A stretch of DNA of 64,000 nucleotides from Trichomonas vaginalis G3 (Eukaryota > Parabasalia > Trichomonadida > Trichomonadidae): contig NC_067204.1 of NCBI RefSeq assembly GCF_026262505.1, positions 8,031,797-8,095,796 of the forward strand. The letters are read 5' to 3'. Positions 1 through 9,033 of the stretch are shown here, piece by piece. Every line of letters starts with the position of its first letter. The first letter of the stretch is position 1. The notes under the pieces are model-generated. The model was not told the origin of the DNA. It ran no database searches and saw only the letters and a program-made list of their open reading frames with translations. Position numbers and translations under genes: made by a program.

Positions 1-620
1 CGTCTCAAACATATACCAGACACAAACAAAATATTGAGTGAGTTGAAAGAAAAGATACCTATAGGCAAGATGGAACGTATACCATTAGATAAGAAAAATA
101 CTGTCAGAGAGGTTTTGAAAAAAGCAGAGTATATTGACTGGGATAGTATATCTTCTAGACTATTATATAGTGGTGCTATAAGAGTTCATGACATTGAAAC
201 ACTTATGTCAAAAGTTTTATATCTTAACTATACAAATGTTTTCAAAGAGAACATAGAAAAATATATTGAGGGTATAGAGTTTGTGAGATGTCATTGGACA
301 GAGTTGTATGAAAAATATAAAGACAAGGAAAATGTTTTCTTTATAGTGGACCGCCGTTCTATAACACATGGGATTTTCAATACCAAGTAGACTGGACTTT
401 GAGAGACTCTTTAGAAACTTTAGACGTTTTACATAACCATCCATGCTTTTACTTTACATCCGATAAAAGTGGTTTGGAAAGTGTCATGAAATGGCTAGAA
501 GATATAAACGACTATGAGTTTAGATATGACAAGAAGATAGAATATGAGAGAGGTCCTATAAACCGGAGAAAGTGTCATAACAAAGAAATTTTATTAGTAA
601 GTAAATGTGGTTTGAAATAG
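1..620 (+). pseudogene. DNA N6-adenine methyltransferase relic (Dam/TAMT-like), 5' end outside window
   Basis: The frame is open from base 1 to a stop at 388-390 and coding resumes in another frame to 620. The switch falls at about 348-355. Reading across it gives VDPPFYNTW, a DPPY-type catalytic motif (motif IV) of amino-methyltransferases, and the first frame destroys it (VDRRS). The second frame ends with NKEILLVS, typical of the last strand of phage-type adenine methylases. The SAM-binding motif I would lie upstream of the window. From established knowledge, trichomonads carry bacterial-type adenine methyltransferases linked to Mavericks and have 6mA in their DNA. It is a 1-nt indel in a C run, so either a dead gene or a sequencing error. 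Family assignment is inferred from two motifs only. Confidence 0.6.
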
Positions 621-736
621 GACTACTTGTTTTAGGTTTTTTCCATTGTGTCATTTATTTATTTGACGTGGCAGAAAAGTACAGAGAATATGAAGATGAA
701 CCAATGCCTGCAAATGTTCAGTATATGTACTCGTAA
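605..736 (+). CDS. Small single-span membrane protein (43 aa)
   Basis: Begins at ATG 605 inside the last codons of the methyltransferase relic and runs to TAA 734-736, giving 43 residues. Residues 5-20 (IGLLVLGFFHCVIYLF) are hydrophobic enough for one membrane span, and the C-terminal half is acidic and polar. It is too short for most gene finders. The overlap with the gene before it and the short gap to the next one suit a compact viral-type genome. Function unknown; small membrane proteins are common in virion modules of Polintons, but nothing here shows that directly. Confidence 0.5.
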   Translation: MWFEIGLLVLGFFHCVIYLFDVAEKYREYEDEPMPANVQYMYS

Positions 737-739
737 GAG

Positions 740-759
740 ATATTTTTATCTAATATTAA
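740..759 (+). promoter_or_regulatory. TTTTTA-spacer-TAAATG start motif
   Basis: TTTTTATCTAATATTAAATG lies immediately over the start codon at 760. The same layout (T-run plus A, 7-10 nt, then TAAA-ATG) precedes at least ten other genes of this element and is described in the findings. Confidence 0.5.
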
Positions 760-1122
760 ATGGACGCACAGAACTTAGCGAATGCACAGCAACCTGGACA
801 ACCAAACCCAGAGAATATTCCAAATGAAGTTAGAATACAAACTGCAATGGCAAACTATGGTCAAGTGCCAACAGATGTACAAATGCAAACTGCCATGTCA
901 AATGACGCTGCGTTAGGTTTGCCACCATGGTATGCAAATATGAGATGGAAAGAGTTTTATACAAACCCTGAAGTGGGATATAAACAACTTTATGCAGATG
1001 ACGCGAACACAGGAGTTGACCCAGAATATGTTTTCTACCAGAGGAGAAACAGAATGTATGAGCTCCAGTTAAAGAATGCTATGGAACTCAACAGGAAACG
1101 TAAGAGACTAGGTGGACATTAA
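760..1122 (+). CDS. Hypothetical Maverick protein, Q/N-rich N terminus (120 aa)
   Basis: 120 residues. The first ~50 are rich in Gln, Asn, Pro and Ala and contain an imperfect internal repeat (VRIQTAMAN / VQMQTAMSN). The middle is aromatic-rich (LPPWYANMRWKEFY) and the C terminus is basic (NRKRKRLGGH). There is no signal peptide or membrane span. It sits between a small membrane protein and an amphipathic virion-type protein and shares their start motif, so a structural role is plausible. I do not recognise the family. Confidence 0.6.
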   Translation: MDAQNLANAQQPGQPNPENIPNEVRIQTAMANYGQVPTDVQMQTAMSNDAALGLPPWYANMRWKEFYTNPEVGYKQLYADDANTGVDPEYVFYQRRNRMYELQLKNAMELNRKRKRLGGH

Positions 1123-1139
1123 TTTTTACATATAGTAAA

Positions 1140-1382
1140 ATGGGTTTCTTCAGTAAGATAGGAAACTTCTTTCGAAATGTTGGAAGAGGTATATGGAATG
1201 GAATAAAAACCGTAGGAAGAGGAATTTGGAACGGAGTCAAAAATATTGGTAAAAGAGTAGGTCAGTTTGTTGGTATTATACCTAAAGACCCTGAACCAGA
1301 AGAACAAGCTCCTGTTATACAACAGCCTGAACCTGCACCACAGTCTAGTTGGCAACCAAATCCAACACCTCAACCGTATTAA
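1140..1382 (+). CDS. Small amphipathic membrane-active-like protein (pVI-like, 80 aa)
   Basis: 80 residues. The N-terminal ~45 form a Gly/Lys/Arg/Trp-rich amphipathic stretch with a doubled module (VGRGIWNGIK then VGRGIWNGVK), and the rest is a Pro/Gln/Glu tail ending PNPTPQPY. An N-terminal amphipathic helix beginning MGxF is seen in the membrane-lytic minor capsid proteins of adenoviruses and related Polinton proteins. The resemblance is in layout, not a proven homology. The start motif TTTTTACATATAGTAAAATG matches the structural genes. A second protein of this kind lies at 4512-4937. Confidence 0.5.
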   Translation: MGFFSKIGNFFRNVGRGIWNGIKTVGRGIWNGVKNIGKRVGQFVGIIPKDPEPEEQAPVIQQPEPAPQSSWQPNPTPQPY

Positions 1383-1386
1383 AAAA

Positions 1387-2235
1387 TTATATTTTTACCG
1401 TTCGATAGTAGTTGTATATGAAACTAAGTTCTAAGTAAAACGCATGGTATAATGGAATTATTCTTTTTCTTCCATCTGTAGTAAACCATACTTGAAAGTC
1501 TGAAATACTTCCACTTGGTGGTTCGTATAACTTTGTAGGTTTTTCGTAAAAATCATTTGCCAAGCATAAGAAAGAGTTTTGGGCGCCAGAAAATGAAGCA
1601 TGAACAATAATAGCAGCTGGGTCGAAAACATCTTTAAATAAATATGGTTCATCTCTTGCATATCGACTGTAAATATTTGCTAAAGGAAGTTCGACTTTCT
1701 GATTTAACATTCTTTGCAAATAATACCATGACATTGCAGTGAATTCTGTATATATTTGTTCGTCTTTCTTTGGATTGTCTTCGTAGATTTGAAATGACAC
1801 TTGTGAATTTTGTTTGTCATATACAATTCTCACATAAAGTGTGCTCTCGGTATTTGCATATTCATCAGCATATTTTGCATAACATGAATTTATTTTATCT
1901 TCTATATTTTTTAACGCAGTCTGTAGAGAAGATGAAAGGTCAACTTGTATTAGCTCAATTTCTTCCCACATTTTTCGTTTCCCTTCAGATATATAATCTA
2001 TATGAAACCTTACAATAAATGGAAAACTTTTATCTTCTACAGACACAAACTTCATTCTACGAAAGCCAATAGCTTTTGTGACAGATGGGTCTCTTAGCCA
2101 TCTTAATGGGTAGTCAAAACGATAGCCTTCATGCTTTACGGTCTCTGTCTCAAACTTTTGACCGACATTAGTAAAAAGTTCATCTAATGGTTTAGTTGTA
2201 GCAACTCTTGAATTTTCTTTTTCTATTGAAAGCAT
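1387..2235 (-). CDS. Maverick structural-type protein, unknown (282 aa)
   Basis: An intact 282-residue frame, one of the few undamaged genes in the element. It has no membrane span, few cysteines, and many beta-prone segments (FPFIVRFHIDYIS, TLYVRIVYD, QVSFQIYED) with an aromatic C terminus (LYHAFYLELSFIYNYY). That profile would suit a jelly-roll or virion-associated protein, but no diagnostic motif is visible. It is transcribed away from the fibre gene across an 18-bp shared spacer, and its 3' end meets the 80-aa gene within 5 bp. Confidence 0.55.
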   Translation of the reverse strand: MLSIEKENSRVATTKPLDELFTNVGQKFETETVKHEGYRFDYPLRWLRDPSVTKAIGFRRMKFVSVEDKSFPFIVRFHIDYISEGKRKMWEEIELIQVDLSSSLQTALKNIEDKINSCYAKYADEYANTESTLYVRIVYDKQNSQVSFQIYEDNPKKDEQIYTEFTAMSWYYLQRMLNQKVELPLANIYSRYARDEPYLFKDVFDPAAIIVHASFSGAQNSFLCLANDFYEKPTKLYEPPSGSISDFQVWFTTDGRKRIIPLYHAFYLELSFIYNYYRTVKI

Positions 2236-2253
2236 ATTTTATCTAGAATAAAA
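2236..2253. promoter_or_regulatory. 18-bp bidirectional start region
   Basis: The whole spacer between two divergent ATGs is ATTTTATCTAGAATAAAA, a near-palindrome around CTAG. Read either way it gives the TTTTA-N-TAAAATG pattern. The spacer at 17,681-17,698 is almost the same sequence. Confidence 0.5.
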
Positions 2254-3539
2254 ATGTCGAAAGAAACAGCGTCTATGAGAGAAATACAACACAACCGACA
2301 ACTCATTGTGCAAGCTCTAAATAAGAACACAACAAACTTTTCAAACTATTCTAAGATATCTGAGTCATTGAAAGAAGGAAACTTAAAACTGACGATAAAC
2401 CCATTGACAGACGAGTTTCTGTTTCAAGACAGTAAGAACCATACTGTTTGTATAAATCCAACAAAAGGAACTTTAAACGAGAAACCTATAAAAGAACTTC
2501 TTTTGAAAGCAGATGTTGACAACAAAGCTGACAAAGAGTATGTCATTGAAAAAGTTCAAGAAGAACATGACAGAGCAGATGCAACATATGCAACGAAAGA
2601 ACATACTCATCCTGAACTAGCAGACAAAACATATGTTGACAATAAAATGTCAAGTGAAGTGACAAGAGCTGAAAACGAATATTCTAAAAAGACTCATACA
2701 CATACCATTGCAAATATTACAAACTTACAAGAAACCTTAAACAAGAAAAGTGACGTTGGACATACACACGATTTCTTCGCAACTGTTGGTATAGAAAATA
2801 TTGCAGGAACGGTTGAAGAACCTGATGGAACTGGTGGGATGTATTAAATTGGAAACCTCCTAACTTTCCACAAGGTTTAACATCGGATGAAGACATAACG
2901 ACGATGAAATACACTAGATGTAGAAATGTCTATGTCATGGAGGATGAAAACAATGTTAAATTCACTGCTCAAGATTTATATGATAAGAAAGCTGACAAAA
3001 CATATGTTAACGATGAGTTAGATAAAAAAGCTGACAAAACATATGTTAACGATGAGTTAGATAAAAAAGCTGACAAAACAGAGCTTCAAACGTTAAAGAC
3101 AGAAATACTTCAAACACTATATCCTATAGGCTCTATTTATACGTCAATGAACTCTACCAGACCAGAAACAGTTCTGGGTTTTGGAACTTGGACTCAAATA
3201 GTCGACAGGTTTTTGTATTGTGCAAACTCTTCAAAGGAAACAGGTGGAAGTAAAACGATTTCAGGTGCAAATTTACCTGCACACAGTCACTACATAGATT
3301 TAAGTACATCTCAAGCAGGTTTGCATAGTCATAGATTTTGGGATTGGTCAGGAATGACAAAAGGTAAAGGATATGATGTTAAAGAGGACGTTAAGTTTGC
3401 TATAAATTGTTACTGGAATAACACTGAGGGAGGAGGAATCCATACACATCGCGTTTCAGGATATACGCAAACAACGGGACAAAGTAAAGAATACATGCCA
3501 CCTTACATGACAGTTTACGCATGGTATAGAAATGCTTAG
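2254..3539 (+). pseudogene. Fibre protein with phage tail-collar / Gp10 C-terminal-like domain, frameshifted
   Basis: The first part (2254-2847) is a 197-aa segment with KADK and TYVDNK repeats interrupted by THTH motifs, as in trimeric phage fibres. Near 2835 the frame shifts, and coding resumes as DVLNWKPPNFPQG leading into 2904-3539. The second part repeats DKKADKTYVNDEL three times, then has the collar domain: LYPIGSIYTSMNSTRPETVLGFGTWTQI, DRFLY, GGSKTI, LPAHSHYIDL and the ending MPPYMTVYAWYR. Those are the standard elements of phage tail-collar domains. In phages such domains sit on receptor-binding fibres, so a virion fibre is the natural inference. The intact protein would have had about 428 residues. 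The 3' end overlaps the integrase gene by 4 bp. Confidence 0.7.
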
Positions 3540-4494
3540 TCGTCATTTTCAACTTCTTTAGCATATTCGTCAGGAGTTGTCTTATATTTGTTAGGAACTG
3601 TCTTTGAAAGTATACCACCTTGAACTTTGACAAGTTTGAAACGAGGTCTGACAATAGTAGTTTTATCTTCTGCTTGCAGTGTGTACATTTTGCCATGTTT
3701 GCCTAAAACTTCATAATATTCTCTTGTATACTTTCTTCTATTTTTACGAACACGAATGTGAGTACCTGTCGAGTTCCCATTGTTGTCATAGTCAATAGTA
3801 TTTTCATATGGGTCGCGTTTAGGTATTTCTATTTTTACTTTGTCACCTTTCTGAAGTTTGAAGCCCGGCATTCTTTCTTGTTTGTCTCTTTTGACTAAAT
3901 TATTAAATATATAGTCTTTCTCTAAGTCAGGGTTGTTTTTCATTTCTTCGGGGAGTGGTTTCCCAAACCTTTTTGTTTACGGCTATTGTAAATATTTAAA
4001 ACTTGTCTCATCTTTGCCATGGAGAAGTGTCTATATTTGTCGTCATATGACATTTCATTTGCTTCACCACCTTGTGGTTGGTTTAAGTCTCTTAACATTT
4101 TTATACATCCGTCAATGACACCAAGAGCAGAATGGTTTTGGTCGACAATGAAATATTGGTTTACATTTTTTGAACGCAGATAGTTTTTTACATCATCTGA
4201 TTTGAAAGAACTTTCACAGTCAGATGTCAGTTTTGTTGGATGGTATTTGTCAACGAATATTGTCAAAGCTGCTAAGATATCTAAAATAGCTTTGGACTGT
4301 AATGGTATGGCTTCACAGTATCTTGTGTTTTGACCGACAAATATTAGCCAGTATGGTGGTCCATCTTCTCTATACCTCGGAATGTTTTCCAAGATATCCA
4401 TAAACCAAGCATTTGGTGTTGAACTAAAGATTTTTACCATGAGTGCTTTCTTTGTCGCTTTAGAAACATAGGGGTCCTTGTTTGGATTCGTCAT
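3536..4494 (-). pseudogene. Retroviral-type (Maverick c-) integrase, frameshifted
   Basis: The N-terminal piece (4494-3940, 184 aa) has the RNase H-fold core. The first acidic residue is in AWFMDIL, the second in LTSDCESSF, and the third position is GVIDG, so Asp rather than the usual Glu. The C-terminal piece (3943-3536, 135 aa) has the SH3/chromo-like segment (LQKGDKVKIEIP ... YTREYYEVLG). They join at ~3945, where CCCCGAAGAAATG reads KK-stop in one frame and EEMKNN in the other, so one C appears lost. No HHCC zinc finger is visible. Integrases of this type insert Polintons by cutting and joining the terminal repeats. This copy is probably inactive. Confidence 0.75.
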
Positions 4495-4511
4495 TTTTTA
4501 ACCCATAAGAA
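4495..4511. promoter_or_regulatory. 17-bp bidirectional start region
   Basis: The spacer TTTTTAACCCATAAGAA separates the integrase ATG (minus) from the ATG at 4512 (plus). It shows the T-run and A-rich flanks of the element's other divergent starts. Confidence 0.4.
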
Positions 4512-4937
4512 ATGGGTTTATTTGGCGCATTAGCAGGAGTTGCATCCAGATTTTTGCCCGCAGTGGGAACAATAGCCAGAGGTGCATTTGGAATTGGAAG
4601 GAAGATTTTGAGTACATTAGGTATACTTAAAGAGAAAGCACAACCTATTATACAAACTGTACAGAAAGGTTGGGATGTAGCACGAGATGCAGCAAATCTT
4701 ATTCCAAATCCTGAAACAAGAGGAAAAGTTCAAGGATGGATGGACAATGTAGGAAGACAAGCAGGAAACTATTATAACAAAGCAAATGACTACTATAACC
4801 AAGCAGGACACTATATGGACCAAGGTGAAAGATTCTTTAACAGAGGATATAACCATGCACAACAGTGGGTAAACAATAACCAACCGCAACCACCTCAAAA
4901 CTTGGGGAATGTAAAATTTTTTACTGAGATGAAATGA
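4512..4937 (+). CDS. Amphipathic pVI-like Maverick protein (141 aa)
   Basis: 141 residues. The first ~45 form a glycine/alanine-rich amphipathic hydrophobic segment (MGLFGALAGVASRFLPAVGT, then RGAFGIGRKILSTLG). Next comes a helical region, then tyrosine/asparagine repeats (NYYNKANDYYNQAGHYMDQ) and a Gln/Pro tail. An N-terminal membrane-active helix followed by a low-complexity tail is the layout of adenovirus pVI-type minor capsid proteins reported in Polintons; the match is by architecture only. The stop lies within the start motif of the next small gene. Confidence 0.5.
   Translation: MGLFGALAGVASRFLPAVGTIARGAFGIGRKILSTLGILKEKAQPIIQTVQKGWDVARDAANLIPNPETRGKVQGWMDNVGRQAGNYYNKANDYYNQAGHYMDQGERFFNRGYNHAQQWVNNNQPQPPQNLGNVKFFTEMK
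4913..4937 (+). promoter_or_regulatory. Repeated start motif, copy 1 of 2
   Basis: The string TTTTTTACTGAGATGAAATG lies within 4913-4937 and recurs at 5087-5112 with one extra T. Each copy runs directly into the ATG of a small gene, so a promoter plus leader was probably duplicated with it. Confidence 0.5.
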
Positions 4938-5088
4938 ACAATACAGCATTGAGACAAATGGGTTCAAGATGGATTTGTCGGCTTCCAGCAGTTACACACC
5001 ACGTGTTTGTCAAGTTCTTCCTATACCTCAGGAAGTTTTAGACCGACTTAAAAAACCTAAACAACCAGTTGAAAACAAACCAAACTAA
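4934..5088 (+). pseudogene. Small Maverick gene, frameshifted
   Basis: ATG at 4934 opens MNNTALRQMGSRW and stops after 35 codons. A second frame from ATG 4970 reads MDLSASSSYTPRVCQVLPIP and continues as QEVLDRLKKPKQPVENKPN to TAA 5086-5088. The codons of the second frame look like genuine coding, so one small basic protein with an early frameshift is the simplest reading. Starting directly at ATG 4970 (39 aa) is the alternative. Function unknown. Confidence 0.35.
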
Positions 5089-5112
5089 AATTTTTTTACT
5101 GAGATGAAATGA
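5087..5112 (+). promoter_or_regulatory. Repeated start motif, copy 2 of 2
   Basis: Second copy of the A4-T7-ACTGAGATGAAATGA element, directly at the start codon 5109 of the broken gene that follows. Confidence 0.5.
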
Positions 5113-5688
5113 CCGAAGAAGTTGAAACGGTAGATTTGACACACAAACAAAAGTTCAGAACCATTGTCAAAACCTGTCAAAGAACTTACAGATGAAGAGA
5201 AAAATTCAATAATAGAAAGTGCCAGGTCTGGAAATACAAACCCTAACTACAAGTCACTTTTCATAGAAATGGAACGGCTAGTATCTCAAAAAAGAAACAG
5301 ACTCTCACAAATAAAATATTGAAGTCTGAAGGAGCTTTCGAGACAACAGATGGAAAAGTTTACTTCACGACCAACAGTTCATTATAGAACATCTCATTGA
5401 CTTAGAGTCGAAATATTCTAAACTTTACAACAAACACAAAAAGTTGAAAGGAAAACAAAAACAAATGGCATATGATATTTACGAAGATGTTGACGACACA
5501 ACCATACCTGCAAGTGAGGTAAAGTCAGAGGAACCGAAAAGTGACGAAAAACGATAGAAGAAGAAAAACCAAAAACTGAAGATAAACCAAAAACAAAGTT
5601 TAGTTTCCAAACTAAACCAAGTCAACCTTCATTAGCTGGTATGGGTTGGCGTCAAAGACTTATGGCAGCAGGCGGTTATGTAAAGTAA
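5109..5688 (+). pseudogene. Degenerate Lys/Glu-rich Maverick gene
   Basis: No single frame covers this stretch, but coding sense moves between frames. MTEEVETVDLTHK is followed by KPVKELTDEEKNSIIESARS, then by EHLIDLESKYSKLYNKHKKL with DDTTIPASEVKSEEPKS, and last by KTKFSFQTKPSQPSLAGMGW ending GGYVK at 5686-5688. At least three indels are needed. The reconstructed character is a charged, partly coiled-coil protein of roughly 190 residues. Family unknown. It lies just upstream of the polymerase gene. Confidence 0.45.
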
Positions 5689-5689
5689 A

Positions 5690-5718
5690 GAAAAAAATAT
5701 TTTTTTATTTTTATAAAA
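5690..5718 (+). promoter_or_regulatory. AT-only leader of polymerase gene
   Basis: The sequence before ATG 5719 is almost purely A/T and ends TTTTTTTATTTTTATAAAA. Nearly the same sequence precedes the helicase start at 16,281 (minus strand), and a similar one precedes ATG 11,981. This suggests a shared control of replication genes. Confidence 0.45.
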
Positions 5719-7872
5719 ATGCCCCCATATAGAATGGATAGAAAATCTGCTAGAATAAAAGCAGAGTTGCAAAGATATGGTTGGAGAGTTTCGAAGAATT
5801 TTAAATATAGGAAGGGAAGACCCATAAAAGTCTATGACAAATTGTCTGGTCTTCGCTACGAAATGGACTTAGAAACAGCACGTGCAAATTATCCAAACAG
5901 ACTAGAGAGGTTAGAAGAAGAACGTCTTATGGACATGCCTTTCGATGTTAGTGAACCTCAAGTTGAAGGACACGACGGCTTTGCCAGATTCTACTGGAAA
6001 CATGACGAACAATTGCATCCTTTGAGAAGGAAAAAAGGAAAAGGTGAAGACGCACATGCTCCCATGGAAAGAACAAGATATGCATATGAAAAGTATCGTG
6101 AAGTTAGAAGTCAAATTACATCTGGTCGAACCTTTACAGTAAACTTTGACGAAGGAAAGAACAAAGAAGGCTTCATGGGTGTACTTGCTGCCATACAAGA
6201 CGGAAATAAGAAAGGATACAATCTCAGACTAACCATAACAGATTTGGACGGTCACATTTACTATGCACATGGCAATGTCACAACAGCCGCACAACTTCTT
6301 GACGCTTTCAAGACTACAAAGAGAGAACAAATGTTTGACTCCGACTCAGACATTTTGAATGCAATTGAAGGAATTGCAAGCGTGAAGTTTGAATGGTACC
6401 AACCTAACCCGCAAGCAGTCAGACAACATGCTGGATACTTCCCGTTCATAAATAAGTCTGACATTGACTTGACAAGGTATGGAATTTACAATTCAATTGA
6501 AACAATTGTCAATGAACCTTGCATTCTTACATGTCTCAGGAACTCTGGTCTTGTTACAGATGAGAAGATGAAGTATCTTGAGTCATGTGTGAAGACAAGG
6601 TACATTCTCAGAGGTCAATTGGCAAAAATTGCACCGTTGGCAAATGTCAATATCGAGTCAACATACCTACAGCTAAAGGTTCTTCACATGACGACTATGT
6701 TGTTGAGTTCAATTTACCATGGTTGAAGATTGCAATTGTCCACAACCACTTCATGTTGAACGAAAGTCTTACAAACCCATTGTTCGGAAAAGGCAAGTGC
6801 AACATTGTCAGAGCTGTAAACATTCTTTTCGAGAAAGGCTTTGTTGGAACCAATTCCAGATGACAAGCTGACAGAAACTTTTGTACCAAAAGACGAAACA
6901 AACTTTTCATTGTTAGCAAGACCAAAAGTTGTTCCAGACAAAGTTCTAGCACAAAAGAAGTACACAGCTCCAAAAGGAGTTGGATTGTTCGGATACCAAC
7001 CTGAACCAGAAGAACTTCCAATGAGGTTGCAAGAACTTCAAGATGCTATAAACAAACTTCCATTGAGACATCCAATCGACGTCAAATTGTATTGGAGAGC
7101 ATCTGAGTTAGGTCAGAAGGTTTTATATGAAACAGGTTGCTTTGACGATGTTTATGAGATAACAGGCGAGGTTTCTCAGAAGATAAGAGACTCGCTTGAA
7201 TTTCCACGAACTGGTCCGATTGGATGCGACAAGTTCGACTCATACGAAAAAATATACTATGTCGACCTTAACGCTGCATACATGAGGTTCGTCCAATATA
7301 TCCCGACTGGAATTCCAAACGAAGATGGAGAGTTCCCAGGAAGGAACTATACAGTTGGAAAAGTCATACAACAACTCTATGATATTAGGAAAGCTTCAAA
7401 CCCCAAACTCGCAATGACACTGAAATTGCTTATGAATTCGACATGGGGATATTCCATTAAGAAACCTCAAGAGATGAAGAGTAAACATTATGAGAAGGTC
7501 GACAACTTTGTTGAAAGGTTTTCTCCTTTTGTTTTGAAGTACGAATTCACTCAAGGTCAAAGTGGCTTAGTAACCACATTAAAACCTATTGTCGAACATT
7601 GGTCTTACCCTCAGTTCGCAAAGGCAGTCCTTGACAACTACAACAAATTCTTCTCCGAAGTCAAATCCAAAGTGAAGGTTTACTATGAGAACATTGACGC
7701 ACTCATGACGAACGAAGAAGGATACAACAAACTCATTGAAATGGGAATGGTCGGTGAAAAGATGGGTCAATTCAAATTGGACAAAATTTTCACCGAAGTT
7801 CATGTCCTCTCCAAGCGTAAGTACTGGGGCATACTTGAAGACGGCACAGAAATAAAACATTGCATGAAGTAA
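5719..7872 (+). pseudogene. Protein-primed DNA polymerase B (Maverick/Polinton), two frameshifts
   Basis: Three frames are needed: 5719 to ~6700, ~6690 to 6860, and 6841 to 7872. Palm motifs of the protein-primed family B are readable. Motif A is YYVDLNAAYM near 7255, motif B is KLLMNSTWGYS near 7425, and motif C is represented by YYENIDALMT near 7681, where the usual DTD is NID. The N-terminal third is basic and would include the region that precedes the exonuclease in these enzymes. I cannot identify convincing exonuclease DxE motifs. The total (~715 aa) is short for a Polinton polymerase, so an internal loss is likely. It would copy the linear element using a terminal protein as primer; this copy cannot make the full enzyme without frame repair. 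Confidence 0.8.
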
Positions 7873-8009
7873 AAAATTTTTATTCGAATTTGAATTAAAA
7901 TGTGGGAATTCTTGGTCTCAAACTCATATATAACCTGTTTGTCTGTATTTTCGTCGACTATGGCACGAGACACAAACATTGACCAAACGGACAAAAAGTG
8001 TCATTTCAG
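7873..8009 (+). other. Junction between AT-rich Maverick core and GC-richer accessory block
   Basis: ATG 7900 is preceded by TTTTTATTCGAATTTGAATTAAA, the element's usual start layout, but the frame behind it (MWEFLVSNSYITC...) loses coding character near 7980, where composition changes. From 8001 the next gene has a TCATTTC initiator. This may be a late gene cut short where the accessory block joined. Confidence 0.3.
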
Positions 8010-8273
8010 ATGGTCAAGCAGCCAATCGCATTCGAGCACTTCGAAGAAGCCTTACGTTCCAAGGGAGAGGGTGTCTGGTGCAAGGCAGAGGTCATGAGAC
8101 TCTACGAGCAGTACATCCTCAATGCCTGGGAGGACAAATCGTCCTTGGATTGGCAATTCTACCAACTCCTCTGGGACGACCTCCTACGCAACTGGGATGA
8201 CGAAAGAGTTCAATTCAGAGGTCAGGAACTACTTATCCAAATTATCCGTAATTTAAGCTACTTATCTAAATAA
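8010..8273 (+). CDS. Accessory-block hypothetical protein (87 aa)
   Basis: I place the start at ATG 8010, not the GTG at 7998, because TGTCATTTCAG at 7999-8009 resembles the trichomonad initiator and should lie outside the coding part. The protein is acidic and helical with several tryptophans (LNAWEDKSSLDWQFYQLLWD, RNWDDERV). No motif is recognised. Codon use is clearly more GC-rich than in the polymerase gene before it (CTC, GAC, TAC preferred), marking the start of a compositionally distinct block that runs to about 11.65 kb. Confidence 0.55.
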   Translation: MVKQPIAFEHFEEALRSKGEGVWCKAEVMRLYEQYILNAWEDKSSLDWQFYQLLWDDLLRNWDDERVQFRGQELLIQIIRNLSYLSK

Positions 8274-8322
8274 AAACTTAAATTTACTTGGGGTTTCCCC
8301 CTAAAATAAAATTTTTTTACTC

Positions 8323-9033
8323 TTAGAACCACTCGAGGTTCTCCTTACGGTTGTTGAGCTTGTCACCGTCAATGTGTCTGACCCTCGTCTTCTTGTCTGG
8401 ATTTGGAACCCATTGAATTGCGACAAGCTTGCCCATGGAGATTGAACCGCGATTCCGAAGGTTAAGGTTCAAGTGTCCCAAGTTGTTGAGGACTGGGGTA
8501 AGAACCTTGCCTGTCTCCTTGTTGCGGATTTGGTATGGGTAGGGTTGGGAAATTTCGTAAGCGTCATCGGCAACAAGGGTTGCCCAAACTTCCTCTTCTT
8601 CGTGTTTCTCTTCTTCATCTTCTTCCTCTTCTTCTTCGTGTTTCTTTTCTTCCTCTTCTTCCTCGACAATTCCTTCTTCAATTTGGTACTCACGAAGTAC
8701 GGTGTTGCATGTTCTGTCCTTTCCGAGTACCTTCCAGATGGCGTCTATCTCTTCGAAGAAACGGTAGATGAGTCTGGCAAGGTCTCGGTTCTCTCTCGCG
8801 TAAATGCGCAAGGTTTCCGTCAAATCGTTCAGGACTTTCTCATTGGAAGCTTGGTTCATGAGGAACTCACCTTTAAGTCCCTTCATCTCTTCCATAAGAC
8901 TACTTTGGAGAGTCTTAACGGTGTTTGTCAGATGAGCTTTCAAATTCAAAATTTGAATTTGAACTGGGCGCTTGTCTGGCAACATTGAAAGGACATCTGC
9001 CATTGTGTTCGGCTTCGGTGCTTGTTCGGACAT
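8323..9033 (-). CDS. Coiled-coil protein with acidic linker and C-terminal HNH-like domain (236 aa)
   Basis: Three parts are visible. Residues ~25-115 are helical and coiled-coil-like, and ~118-152 are a Glu/Lys/Asp tract (EEEEEEKKHEEEEEEDEEEK). The last ~70 resemble the NUMOD4-HNH unit of homing-type endonucleases: YPYQIRNKETGKVL, LGHLNLNLRNRG, LVAIQWVPNPDKK, then VRHIDGDKLNNRKENLEW. The His and Asn residues of the last segment are kept, while the first conserved His before LVA is Lys (GKLVA). It could be a DNA-binding relic of a nuclease rather than an active one. The initiator TTCATTTTTTCG lies directly before the ATG. Confidence 0.65.
   Translation of the reverse strand: MSEQAPKPNTMADVLSMLPDKRPVQIQILNLKAHLTNTVKTLQSSLMEEMKGLKGEFLMNQASNEKVLNDLTETLRIYARENRDLARLIYRFFEEIDAIWKVLGKDRTCNTVLREYQIEEGIVEEEEEEKKHEEEEEEDEEEKHEEEEVWATLVADDAYEISQPYPYQIRNKETGKVLTPVLNNLGHLNLNLRNRGSISMGKLVAIQWVPNPDKKTRVRHIDGDKLNNRKENLEWF

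Noticed and set aside
8473..8988. 171-residue plus-strand frame with a Phe-rich hydrophobic stretch
   Set aside because: Antisense of the HNH-like gene. The apparent membrane segment is the complement of the Glu/Lys tract.
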